Assembly (NCBI GenBank): GCA_041484845.1
Contig: JBGPIK010000111.1
Coordinates: 1-16,843, forward strand
DNA length: 16,843 nucleotides
DNA from: JBGPIK01 sp041484845
Lineage (GTDB): Bacteria; Desulfobacterota; Binatia; UBA9968
Direction of reading: 5' to 3'
The number at the start of each line of letters is the position of its first letter. Positions within the stretch are counted from its first letter, which is position 1. Shown piece by piece: positions 10,933 to 16,843 of the stretch. The notes under the pieces are model-generated. The model saw nothing but the letters and a program-made list of their open reading frames with translations, did not search any database and was not told where the DNA came from. The translations under genes were made by a program, and so were the position numbers.

Positions 10933-11982
10933 ATGGCAGAGACACATCTGAAAGGACGTTTCGTTGGTGCGGCTTTTGTCGCACTGTTGATGCCTTTTTG
11001 GCCTCTCCTCAGCTGCGCGGCCGAGCAGCCTTTGGAGCGCGTCAGAATCGTTTACACGGCACTTAGCGGCAAAAGTATGGCTACGTGGGTGGCACTAGAG
11101 GGCGGATTTTTACACAAACAGGGATTGCAGGTGGAATTGGTTACTGTCGTGAGCGGCGCAACCGCGGTGCACTCCCTCGTCTCCGGGGACGCTCAATTCG
11201 CCGAAGCGGCCGGCCCTCCCGTTCTGGAGAGCGGTCTTGAGGGCGCCGGCAACGTCATCATCGCTGGACTGCTCAACACCATGGATTATCAATTTATTGT
11301 CGGCAAGCAGATCAAACGACCCGATCAGCTACAAGGGAAAACGGTCGCGGTTAGCCGCTTGGGATCATCTTCGGATTTCGCAACACGCTACGCTCTTGAA
11401 AGATTCGGATTGTCTATAGGGAAGGATGTGACGATTCTTGAGGTCGGGAATGAATCGCAGCGGTTTGCGGAGCTCACGGAAGGGAAAATCCAGGGACTGA
11501 TGCTGGCACTCCCGCTCTCTTTGAAAGCAAAACAACTGGGGTTTCCAGTCCTCATCGACATGCAAAAATTGGGATTGGAGTATCCACACCTCATGCTCGC
11601 GGTGATGCAGTCGACAGTTAAATCCCGCCCTGATCTTGTCCGCAAGGTTCTGACAGCCTACGTGGAAGCAATTCATTACCTCAAAACTCATCCCAAGGAA
11701 ACTGAGGCGATTCTGCGCAAGTACCTGAAGATCGACAATACCGAAGAGCTGCGCGAGACTTACGAGAGCGTGGGTCTCAACCTCATCCCTGAAAAACCGT
11801 ATCCAACGCTGAAAGGCATCCAGAATGTGCTCCGCGAATTGTCAGCTAAATACCCCAAGGCCCAGACCGCGCGACCGGAGCAATTTGTGAATTCAACTTT
11901 TGTAAAGGAGCTGGACAGCTCGGGATTTATCGATCGCTTATATAAAGGCGCGCCCGTTGCGCCGCCCGCCGCCAGAAAATGA
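10933..11982 (+). CDS. NMT1/SsuA-like ABC transporter substrate-binding protein (orphan)
   Basis: Predicted 349-residue exported protein. ATG 10933 was chosen over TTG 10903 because AAGGAG (10921-10926) lies 6 bases upstream and a signal peptide starts here. The hydrophobic core (about 11-27) ends in LLSCAAEQ, so cleavage by signal peptidase I near residue 29, or lipid attachment at C28, are both possible. The mature part has typical features: RIVYTALSGKSMATWVALEGGFLHKQGL, VSGATAVHSLVSGDAQFAEA, and DQLQGKTVAVSRLGSSSDF; members bind nitrogen or sulfur compounds or other small organics. No permease or ATPase gene is adjacent, so it is an orphan binding protein. Its position directly after the CHASE kinase suggests a role in sensing as much as in uptake, which is inference. 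The C-terminus is intact (about 350 residues, normal for the family). Confidence 0.92.
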   Translation: MAETHLKGRFVGAAFVALLMPFWPLLSCAAEQPLERVRIVYTALSGKSMATWVALEGGFLHKQGLQVELVTVVSGATAVHSLVSGDAQFAEAAGPPVLESGLEGAGNVIIAGLLNTMDYQFIVGKQIKRPDQLQGKTVAVSRLGSSSDFATRYALERFGLSIGKDVTILEVGNESQRFAELTEGKIQGLMLALPLSLKAKQLGFPVLIDMQKLGLEYPHLMLAVMQSTVKSRPDLVRKVLTAYVEAIHYLKTHPKETEAILRKYLKIDNTEELRETYESVGLNLIPEKPYPTLKGIQNVLRELSAKYPKAQTARPEQFVNSTFVKELDSSGFIDRLYKGAPVAPPAARK

Positions 11983-11992
11983 ATCGTCCATT

Positions 11993-12018
11993 ATACGCGG
12001 CGCGTGTCGCGTATTTTC
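11993..12018 (+). terminator. Candidate intrinsic terminator after the signalling cluster
   Basis: A perfect 7-bp stem, ATACGCG (11993-11999) with CGCGTAT (12008-12014), has an 8-base loop and is followed by TTTC. It begins 10 bases after the stop codon of the binding-protein gene. A second hairpin (GAGCCG 12030-12035, CGGCTC 12045-12050) follows. The T-run is short, so efficiency is uncertain. Confidence 0.45.
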
Positions 12019-12054
12019 TCCGAGATTGGGAGCCGCTAAATATTCGGCTCTTCC

Positions 12055-12088
12055 GGGTTTACTGTAAAGGAGTATTCACCGCAGAGGC
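12055..12088 (-). repeat. 34-bp interspersed repeat, copy 2 (inverted)
   Basis: Reverse complement of 1203-1236 with three mismatches in 34 bases (reads GGGTTTACTGTAAAGG then AGTATTCACCGCAGAGGC). As at copy 1, a CACCACGRAGGCGC-type word lies nearby (12131), suggesting both belong to a larger composite element. Confidence 0.8.
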
Positions 12089-12172
12089 CCGGCGCGGTAA
12101 AGCCGCAACCAAGCAGAAAAAGATATTGTTCACCACGAAGGCGCGAAGAGCACGAAGTTTAGCAAAAAAGTT

Positions 12173-12233
12173 CGTAGGGTGCGGCCCGCCCGGCGCACCG
12201 TTTTGCTCGATGGTGCGCAAAGCGCACCCTACG
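12173..12233. repeat. Nested hairpin repeat, GTAGGGTGCG family
   Basis: The outer arms CGTAGGGTGCG (12173-12183) and CGCACCCTACG (12223-12233) are a perfect 11-bp inverted repeat. An inner perfect 7-bp pair, GCGCACC (12193-12199) with GGTGCGC (12212-12218), is nested inside. The TAGGGTGCGC...GCGCACCCTA motif is familiar as an interspersed element in many bacterial genomes. Confidence 0.8.
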
Positions 12234-12345
12234 GGGAAGTTTATCGCTTCTTGCGGGAGCGACTAGCCAGCCTCTACAAACCGTTCACCTACAACAACAG
12301 AGGCGTACCGAATCAAGGTATAATCTGGCGTCCCGTCGTTAACGC

Positions 12346-12549
12346 CCCCCGAATGTTTTTATCGTGGTTCGACTGTGCTCACCACGACCCTGAGCCACGT
12401 CGAATGGGTCGGAGGTCCAGTTCCGAACCCGCCTAGATTCCCGCTTAAAGCATGCGGGAATGACGGACTTTGGATAGATAATTTACTTAACACAGCAAGT
12501 TGACGGGGTATCAGAACATAGCGGTGAAATTTTTTCCCAAAGGCACTCA
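12346..12549 (+). repeat. 204-bp composite repeat, tandem copy A
   Basis: The first 124 bases match copy B exactly 204 bases downstream with only scattered substitutions. The unit contains three hairpins: CGTGGT...ACCACG (from 12363), CGACCC...GGGTCG (about 12386-12412), and ATTCCCGC (12437-12444) with GCGGGAAT (12454-12461). The distal part (CAGCAAGTTGACGGGGTATC) is a diverged version of a CAGCAAGCTGCGGGGAATC element in copy B. Confidence 0.8.
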
Positions 12550-12749
12550 CCCCCGAACGTTTTAATCGTGGTTCGACTGTGCTCACCACGACCCTGAGCC
12601 ACGTCGAATGGGTCGGGGGTCCAGGTTCGGACTCGCCTGGATTCCCGATAGAAGCATGCGGGAATGACGGACTCTCAGAGGTCTGGAATAGCTCATTACG
12701 CAGCAAGCTGCGGGGAATCAAACCCGAAGCGATTGAAAAGAGCCAAGGC
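12550..12749 (+). repeat. 204-bp composite repeat, tandem copy B
   Basis: Tandem with copy A. The CGTGGTTCGACTGTGCTCAC block through ATGACGGACT is nearly identical. The ATTCCCG arm has drifted (ATTCCCGATAGAAG), so the third hairpin is weakened, while its partner GCGGGAAT is kept. The CAGCAAGCTGCGGGGAATC element at 12701 matches the familiar self-complementary version (GCAGC...GCTGC) better than copy A. The two copies therefore decayed in different parts. Confidence 0.78.
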
Positions 12750-12809
12750 GACAACGCTGTTGACTAGCATCTGACAAACACGGCTTTCCTAACCTTCGCA
12801 AAAATGGAT

Positions 12810-13235
12810 CTATCGCGGGATATCTTCTACCCAAAGCAGATGGGCCGAGAAAGGCCCATTTCTGAGAGCGCGATAAAGCTTGGCGTCAGCCGTGACGAAG
12901 GGGACCTGATAGACTATTGCGGCAGCGAGATAAAGGCTATCATACACGGTGCGATTCTCGCCACATGCGATTTCCAACGCCAGCGGAATCAGAGACTGCG
13001 AGGAGTGCACCCGGAGGGGCAAAGATAGCAACGCTTCGATTGTAGCGCTTGCCTCTTTTTCCGATATCTCCCTTTTCCGGAAGCGCTTCCAGAGAACGTT
13101 GCCGAACTCGGAAAAAACAAGGTCCGGAGCGTGCAGCGTATGCTGACCGGCGAGAAGCCTAAGCGCGGCGTCACTGTGGATTTCGGGCAAAAACCATTTG
13201 ATCGCCACACTCGCGTCGACTACGAAGAGGCTCAC
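12810..13235 (-). CDS. vapC: VapC-type PIN-domain toxin (ribonuclease)
   Basis: Predicted 141 residues, a typical PIN-toxin length. The acidic active-site set is present: D7 (FVVDASV), E43 (FSEFGN), D99 (TVYDSLYLAAA) and D117 (VTADAKL). These coordinate Mg2+ or Mn2+ for RNA cleavage, usually of tRNA or rRNA; the target here is unknown. Translation starts at a GTG that overlaps the antitoxin stop (GTGA), so synthesis should be coupled to the antitoxin. A perfect hairpin (ATGGGCC/GGCCCAT, 12840-12859) falls in the last codons and might influence transcript ending. All key residues are intact, so it should be active. The nearest alternative naming is FitB, since the antitoxin is FitA-like. Confidence 0.9.
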   Translation of the reverse strand: MSLFVVDASVAIKWFLPEIHSDAALRLLAGQHTLHAPDLVFSEFGNVLWKRFRKREISEKEASATIEALLSLPLRVHSSQSLIPLALEIACGENRTVYDSLYLAAAIVYQVPFVTADAKLYRALRNGPFSAHLLWVEDIPR

Positions 13236-13462
13236 CGTGCTCGATCTTGGCGAATCAGCTCAGAACTGTCGCTGAATTTGCGGCCCGCGAACAGCTTGCG
13301 GACCTCGTTGACCCTAGCCTGGGCATCTTTTGCGTTCTGCCGCGCTGCGTCTTCAAGGATTTCCTTAAGTTCCACTTGCAGAGAATGACGGTGCTGCTTA
13401 GCTCGCAGTTTTAGTTTTCTAACGATCTCTTTATGAAGGTTTCTCACCAACACTTGCCCCAT
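13232..13462 (-). CDS. vapB: VapB/FitA-like ribbon-helix-helix antitoxin
   Basis: Predicted 76 residues. The N-terminus (MGQVLVRNLHKEIVRKLKLRAKQH, then HSLQVELKEILEDA) fits the FitA-like ribbon-helix-helix fold: a beta strand that contacts DNA followed by two helices. The C-terminal half (about 40-76, charged, with RKLFAGRKFSDSSELIR) is the usual toxin-binding tail. It should neutralise the PIN toxin and repress its own promoter. AAGGAG (plus-strand 13469-13474 reversed) lies 6 bases upstream of the ATG. The stop overlaps the toxin start by 4 bases, the classic antitoxin-first arrangement. Confidence 0.88.
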   Translation of the reverse strand: MGQVLVRNLHKEIVRKLKLRAKQHRHSLQVELKEILEDAARQNAKDAQARVNEVRKLFAGRKFSDSSELIRQDRAR

Positions 13463-13487
13463 GACAGACTCCTTCTGCCTTAAGTGA

Positions 13488-13500
13488 TATCAAAATGATA
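13488..13500 (-). promoter_or_regulatory. Candidate operator of the vapBC operon
   Basis: A perfect inverted repeat, TATCA-AAA-TGATA, lies 26-38 bases upstream of the antitoxin start. Two short half-sites with a small spacer are what a ribbon-helix-helix dimer pair would bind, and the position suits autorepression. No convincing -10/-35 pair was fixed. Confidence 0.4.
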
Positions 13501-13672
13501 GCACAAGCAAGTGTTCCTTCTCAACAAGACTAAGGGGAAACGGCGTACGCCTACGGGTAGAGTAGATTGTAGCGACCCGAGCCGACAAAACGGCATGAGC
13601 AACCCGGTCAAAACAAAGTTAGAAATAATTGAGGGAAAATCAAATTTGCGGCGCGTAACTTGTTTATTTCAT

Positions 13673-13749
13673 TGGCGCGCCCGGAGGGATTTGAACCCCC
13701 AACCCTCAGATCCGAAGTCTGATGCTCTGTCCAGTTGAGCTACGGGCGC
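13673..13749 (-). tRNA. tRNA-Arg (anticodon TCG), CCA end encoded
   Basis: Read on the - strand, the gene starts GCGCCCGTAGCTCAACTGG and shows all arms: acceptor GCGCCCG pairing with CGGGCGC, a D-arm with GCTC/GAGC, anticodon stem TCAGA/TCTGA with loop CTTCGGA (anticodon TCG, reading CGA-type Arg codons), and T-arm GGGGG-TTCAAAT-CCCTC. The discriminator G is followed by CCA in the genome (13675-13673). Length is 77 bases with CCA. Confidence 0.96.
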
Positions 13750-13766
13750 ACAGAGGCGAAAGATAC

Positions 13767-13794
13767 TTTATATCAGGTTACTGAAAATTTTGAA
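13767..13794 (-). promoter_or_regulatory. Candidate promoter of the tRNA-Arg gene
   Basis: On the - strand, TTCAAA (13794-13789, weak -35) and TATAAA (13772-13767, good -10) are separated by 16 bases. A start near 13760 would leave a leader of about 10 bases before the tRNA. It is the only A+T-rich box in this short spacer. Confidence 0.4.
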
Positions 13795-13796
13795 TC

Positions 13797-13923
13797 CAGG
13801 CTGCTCAAAAAGATCTCAGAGGCAAGGCGCGCGACAAATCGACGAGCGAAGGCGTACTTAGTCAGTACGTTGTAGCGAGGCGATTTCGCGCAACGAAGCA
13901 TATGAGTCTTTTTCAGCAGCCTG
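13797..13923. repeat. 127-bp long imperfect palindrome (CAGGCTGCT...AGCAGCCTG)
   Basis: The 17-base arms (13797-13813 CAGGCTGCTCAAAAAGA; 13907-13923 TCTTTTTCAGCAGCCTG) are complementary with a single mismatch. The centre is CGTACT-TAG-TCAGTACG, and most of the interior pairs imperfectly (GCGCGCGACAAATCG against CGATTTCGCGC). It starts 8 bases beyond the stop codon of the LysM gene, so it could form the 3' end of that transcript, and it separates it from the tRNA promoter. The sequence type recurs between genes in several environmental lineages. Confidence 0.8.
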
Positions 13924-13931
13924 CTGGTCGT

Positions 13932-15878
13932 TTATTGAAAATAAACAATATCCAAGCCTTTTTCAAAAAAGAAGCGCTCATACCCTTTAGGAATCCGGCG
14001 GTCAGTGACAAACATCGCAGGCTTCGAAACTAAAAAACCCCAAGCGTCAATCACGAGATTATCGTGCTTTGCTCCCGTTGCAACATTGAAGCGGTGCTCT
14101 TTATAGGTTGCCTGCTCCCCTACTTCACTCAACAATTTTCCAATGAGCTCGCGTGAAGATAGGGTTGTGAGATCCAATTCCACGACTTTGACGGTTAGCT
14201 TTTCTTCCAACGCCTGTTTGATTTCCGGTTCAATGCGGCGAAAAAACAAGGCGGTTCGTTGCCCGCGCAGTTCAAACAAGCGATCACAAGACGTGTCAAG
14301 CTTGAGCCCTTGCCCCAGTTCCACCGGCAATACCTCTGAAACGCCGAAAGGAATTCCGTAAGCGAATAAGAGCGCATCGACAATCTCTTTCTTGTCGCGC
14401 GGCCATGCCTTGGATTGAGCCAATAAGACTTTCGACTCGCGTATCGGGGGAACGCTCGCCGCCGTTACGGTACTCGCTAACGAGATGTTCTTAAAGTGTA
14501 CCCCGCTTAGGGCAAGCTGGGATTGGAGATAGTCGGGAATGTTGTCGTCACCATCGCCGATGTTGATGATGAAAACCTCTTGTCGTTTACGGCTGACCTC
14601 CGGAGCAAGCACGATCCAGTCACCCTTGGCTTCGAAAGCCAGCCCGCCTTCCTGAACGACCATAGCCTGATCCGCCGATAGGGATTGATACCCGAGACGC
14701 GATAGCAACTCCGTCACGGCTTCCTTAACGCTCATGTTTTTCGATAATGAAAATACCGTTGTCGTGTTTTCTTGCTGGCTGAGTTTGGAGCGCACGGCAG
14801 ACGGTATTTTGTCTTCGGGATCCAGGATGACTCTCTGGTCGAGGCTACGGTTGTACACGAGAGGAAAGGATCTCTTTTGCACTCTGACAACGCCTTCTTT
14901 GACCGGCAAAACCTCCTCCCCGTCGCGTTGCACCTCATTGCCCAAAGCTTCTACGACTTGAGCCACAAGCGCGAGATTTTCCCGCGCCGCAATTTGCTCC
15001 GGCGCTTTGAACTCAGGGTGTCGGGCGCTCCCTGCTTCTGTCCCAGCGTTCGATTTGACTGGTTCCGGCAGCGGAATTCGATCTCGATCGGGGCCCGATT
15101 TGGCATTTTCGCCCCCCACCATCTGGGCCGGAGATTCGGGCTCGCTGCTTCGGGCGTTGGGCGCGTTGGCGACGGCGCCCGGCCTGGCTTTTTCCGCCAG
15201 CGGAGGCGGAACTGGACCCGGCCTCGGCTTGCTCTCAACCGTCGGGCGACTCGCCGCCGCGCGCGCTTCTGCCGGATTACCCAATACCGGTAAGCGGATC
15301 GTTTCTCCTTCTATGAGTAAATCCCAATTTTTCTTTTGCGGGTTAAGATCTTTTACCAATGCGTAATAGACGGCGAGCTGCTGCTCGTTCATAATGCCGA
15401 GCCGTTCACGCAGGATCTGATAGAGATGTTCCCCCGCCTTGATCCGGTATTCTTCAGTGGCCCCCCTGCCGCCTTGGCCCGGGATAACGGCCATTCGCGG
15501 TGGAGGCGATGCATTCTGGGCTTGCAGTGCCTCATCGGGCCGTAGGGGAATAAACACAGTATCGCCGACGCGCAATGCGCCGTTCGGAGCGAGTTGCGGA
15601 TTGAGGCCGCGGATCACGACGATGTAGTCACCGAAGCGATTGCTCGAAAGTCCCTTCTCCTGAATCAAGATGTGCCACAAAGAATCTCCCGGAGCGATGC
15701 GCCGCTCTTCCCCTTCAACGGTTTTGCCTTTGTACACTCGTTCACCGATTGATTTGCGCAGCGTGATCTGACCGCTCTCAGAATTCCCGCTTTCGGCGCC
15801 CCAGATGACGAATGGAAAAAACACCGCTAAAAGACAAACGCTGATCATTCGCGCGGGGAGAGTTCGCGCCATGCTCAT
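13932..15878 (-). CDS. Secreted double-LysM protein with unrecognised C-terminal region
   Basis: Predicted 648 residues. ATG 15878 overlaps the cysS stop as ATGA; ATG 15872 is an alternative, and the longer frame to 15968 lies inside cysS. A signal peptide is clear (MISVCLLAVFFPFVIWGAE, about 11-29). LysM 1 (about 60-112, RIAPGDSLWHI ... GDTVFIPL) and LysM 2 (about 143-198, YRIKAGEHLYQI ... GETIRLPV) should bind peptidoglycan glycan strands in the periplasm. Residues about 200-310 are a Pro/Ala-rich linker. The last ~340 residues contain no catalytic motif I recognise; they include IINIGDGDDNIPDYLQSQL and end in FFFEKGLDIVYFQ. A cell-wall-anchored scaffold or sensor is possible, but the function is unknown. 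Co-transcription with cysS is likely from the 4-base overlap. Confidence 0.88.
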   Translation of the reverse strand: MSMARTLPARMISVCLLAVFFPFVIWGAESGNSESGQITLRKSIGERVYKGKTVEGEERRIAPGDSLWHILIQEKGLSSNRFGDYIVVIRGLNPQLAPNGALRVGDTVFIPLRPDEALQAQNASPPPRMAVIPGQGGRGATEEYRIKAGEHLYQILRERLGIMNEQQLAVYYALVKDLNPQKKNWDLLIEGETIRLPVLGNPAEARAAASRPTVESKPRPGPVPPPLAEKARPGAVANAPNARSSEPESPAQMVGGENAKSGPDRDRIPLPEPVKSNAGTEAGSARHPEFKAPEQIAARENLALVAQVVEALGNEVQRDGEEVLPVKEGVVRVQKRSFPLVYNRSLDQRVILDPEDKIPSAVRSKLSQQENTTTVFSLSKNMSVKEAVTELLSRLGYQSLSADQAMVVQEGGLAFEAKGDWIVLAPEVSRKRQEVFIINIGDGDDNIPDYLQSQLALSGVHFKNISLASTVTAASVPPIRESKVLLAQSKAWPRDKKEIVDALLFAYGIPFGVSEVLPVELGQGLKLDTSCDRLFELRGQRTALFFRRIEPEIKQALEEKLTVKVVELDLTTLSSRELIGKLLSEVGEQATYKEHRFNVATGAKHDNLVIDAWGFLVSKPAMFVTDRRIPKGYERFFFEKGLDIVYFQ

Positions 15879-16843
15879 TTTATTTTCCACACGGTTCCGC
15901 CCGGCGTGTCTTCGATCAACACTCCTTTGTTCAGGAGCTCCTGGCGGATGCGGTCCGCTTCCTGCCATTTCTTTTCTTTCCGTGCCTCATTTCGCTCCGC
16001 TATCCAAGCCTCTACCTGCCCGCGGGCTAGACCTTGCTGTTTTAGCCAACGTTCCTTCTGTCTGCTGAAAAACGCGTCAGGCGAGCCCTGTAGCAGTCCG
16101 AGCGTCTCGCAGACTGTTTTGAGTGCCGCCACCCTCGCCTGCGCGCGGTCAAATTTCTTCTCGTCGAGCAATCGATTAAGCGAGCGGACCTCATCAAAAA
16201 TCAACGCCAGCGCCCTCGGGCTATTGAAATCGTCATCCATCTCGCGGCGAAAATCGTCGAGCAATGCAGGATCGGCCCTCTCATCCCCGGCGATGGCACT
16301 CGATCGGCCCGCGCGCTCGAGCGTTTCGTAAATCCGTTCCGCCGCTTTTCCCGCCTCGCGCAATCCGTCCTTGGAGAAGTCCATCGGACTTCTGTAATGA
16401 CTTGCCAAAAAAAAGTGGCGCAAGGCGACGGCGTCATTCTCTTCAAGTATTTCTTGAATGGTAAAGTAGTTGCCGAGCGATTTGGACATCTTTTCGCCGT
16501 TGACGGTGAGCAGACCATTGTGAATCCAGTAACGCGCCAGTTGCGATCCGCAGGCTCCTTCGGATTGCGCGATCTCATTCTCGTGGTGCGGAAACATAAG
16601 ATCGCGCCCGCCGCCGTGAATATCGAAAGGTTGGCCGAGATATTTGGTGCTCATTGCAGAGCATTCGATGTGCCAGCCGGGGCGTCCCGCTCCCCAGGGG
16701 CTGTCCCAAGTGGGTTCTCCGGGTTTGCTTGATTTCCACAGAGCGAAATCGAGCGGCGATCTTTTGCGCTCGTCGACCTCGACGCGGGCGCCGGCCTCCA
16801 ACTCATCCAACTTTTTGCGCGCCAGTTTGCCGTACCGATCAAA
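15875..16843 (-). CDS. cysS: Cysteinyl-tRNA synthetase, C-terminal part (5' end outside window)
   Basis: The frame is open to the window edge and gives the last 322 residues (family length about 460-500). It charges tRNA-Cys with cysteine in the cytoplasm. Diagnostic features are PLDFALWKSSKPGEP, GRPGWHIECSAMS (zinc-ligand Cys), FPHHENEIAQSE (zinc-ligand His and Glu), the class I loop GEKMSKSLGN, and the DALR-type helical domain with HYRSPMDFS. The C-terminus (ADRIRQELLNKGV, EDTPGGTVWK) is typical, so the gene is complete at this end. The HIGH motif lies outside the window. The stop overlaps the LysM gene start by 4 bases. Confidence 0.97.
   Translation of the reverse strand, partial: FDRYGKLARKKLDELEAGARVEVDERKRSPLDFALWKSSKPGEPTWDSPWGAGRPGWHIECSAMSTKYLGQPFDIHGGGRDLMFPHHENEIAQSEGACGSQLARYWIHNGLLTVNGEKMSKSLGNYFTIQEILEENDAVALRHFFLASHYRSPMDFSKDGLREAGKAAERIYETLERAGRSSAIAGDERADPALLDDFRREMDDDFNSPRALALIFDEVRSLNRLLDEKKFDRAQARVAALKTVCETLGLLQGSPDAFFSRQKERWLKQQGLARGQVEAWIAERNEARKEKKWQEADRIRQELLNKGVLIEDTPGGTVWKIK

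Larger units (their letters stand above)
11983..12809. other. Gene-free repeat island between the signalling cluster and vapBC
   Basis: About 830 bases with no credible gene. Contents in order: the candidate terminator and a second hairpin, the 34-bp repeat copy 2, a CACCACGAAGGCGCGAAG motif (12131-12148), the nested GTAGGGTGCG palindrome, a short unassigned stretch (about 12240-12345), two tandem 204-bp composite repeats, and about 60 unassigned bases. Reading frames crossing the area are translated repeats. No transposase fragment was recognised. Confidence 0.7.

Noticed and set aside
11979..12266. 95-codon + strand reading frame overlapping the end of the binding-protein gene
   Set aside because: It runs through the terminator hairpin, the 34-bp repeat and the GTAGGGTGCG palindrome; its protein has no family character and is translated repeat.
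12359..12754. 131-codon - strand reading frame
   Set aside because: The protein contains the same segment twice because it crosses both 204-bp repeat units; no ribosome-binding site or recognisable domain.
13511..13738. 75-codon + strand reading frame ending in RRDLNPQPSDPKSDALSS
   Set aside because: This is the well-known false translation of the antisense of a tRNA gene (tRNA-Arg on the other strand).
11983..13923. Insertion sequence or integrative element carrying the repeat island and vapBC
   Set aside because: No transposase or integrase, no convincing direct repeats of a tRNA 3' end and no clear element borders were found.
15879..15968. 30-codon N-terminal extension of the LysM protein
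   Set aside because: It lies within cysS and precedes a clear signal peptide; a start at 15878 gives the usual ATGA overlap.

Overview
The window (moderately GC-rich, 16.8 kb) looks like a chromosomal fragment of an uncultured, environmental Gram-negative bacterium, possibly one of the deltaproteobacteria-like lineages (Binatota, Rokubacteria or similar). The clues are the density of multidomain sensor kinases, an orphan NMT1/SsuA-type substrate-binding protein, a LysM protein with a signal peptide, and spacers full of palindromic interspersed repeats. The lineage is an inference; no marker gene in the window settles it.

Region 1 (1-11982, + strand) is one long signalling locus. In order it encodes: the C-terminal part of a PAS-type histidine kinase; a REC-GAF-GGDEF-EAL protein whose GGDEF signature is lost (SGSCF) while the EAL residues are kept; a small receiver domain missing the segment with the phospho-accepting Asp; a REC-histidine kinase; a 1274-residue REC-GAF-PAS-GAF-GAF-GAF-histidine kinase; a 62-codon ORF that looks like the stub of an ABC-type binding protein; a membrane CHASE-domain histidine kinase; and a secreted substrate-binding protein. 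From 1253 on, genes are separated by 2-22 bases or overlap, so one or two transcripts are likely. No DNA-binding output domain is present. The only recognisable effector is the EAL phosphodiesterase, and two kinases carry N-terminal receivers, so the set reads as a phosphorelay or kinase network that tunes cyclic-di-GMP. A hairpin with a T-run (11993-12018) follows the last gene.

Region 2 (11983-13923) is an accessory or repeat-rich spacer. It holds interspersed palindromes, a tandem pair of 204-bp composite repeats, a VapBC-type toxin-antitoxin operon on the - strand with a likely operator, a tRNA-Arg(TCG) gene on the - strand with encoded CCA, and a 127-bp inverted repeat.

Region 3 (13932-16843, - strand) is a housekeeping pair: cysteinyl-tRNA synthetase (cysS, entering from beyond the window) whose stop codon overlaps the start of a secreted double-LysM protein with an unrecognised C-terminal region.

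The most interesting theme is repeat DNA entering signalling genes without breaking frame. Two inverted copies of a 63-70-bp repeat supply the C-terminal tails of two neighbouring genes, and a repeat-like 60-bp segment sits inside a kinase ATPase domain. In addition, one receiver has lost exactly the segment containing its phosphorylation site.
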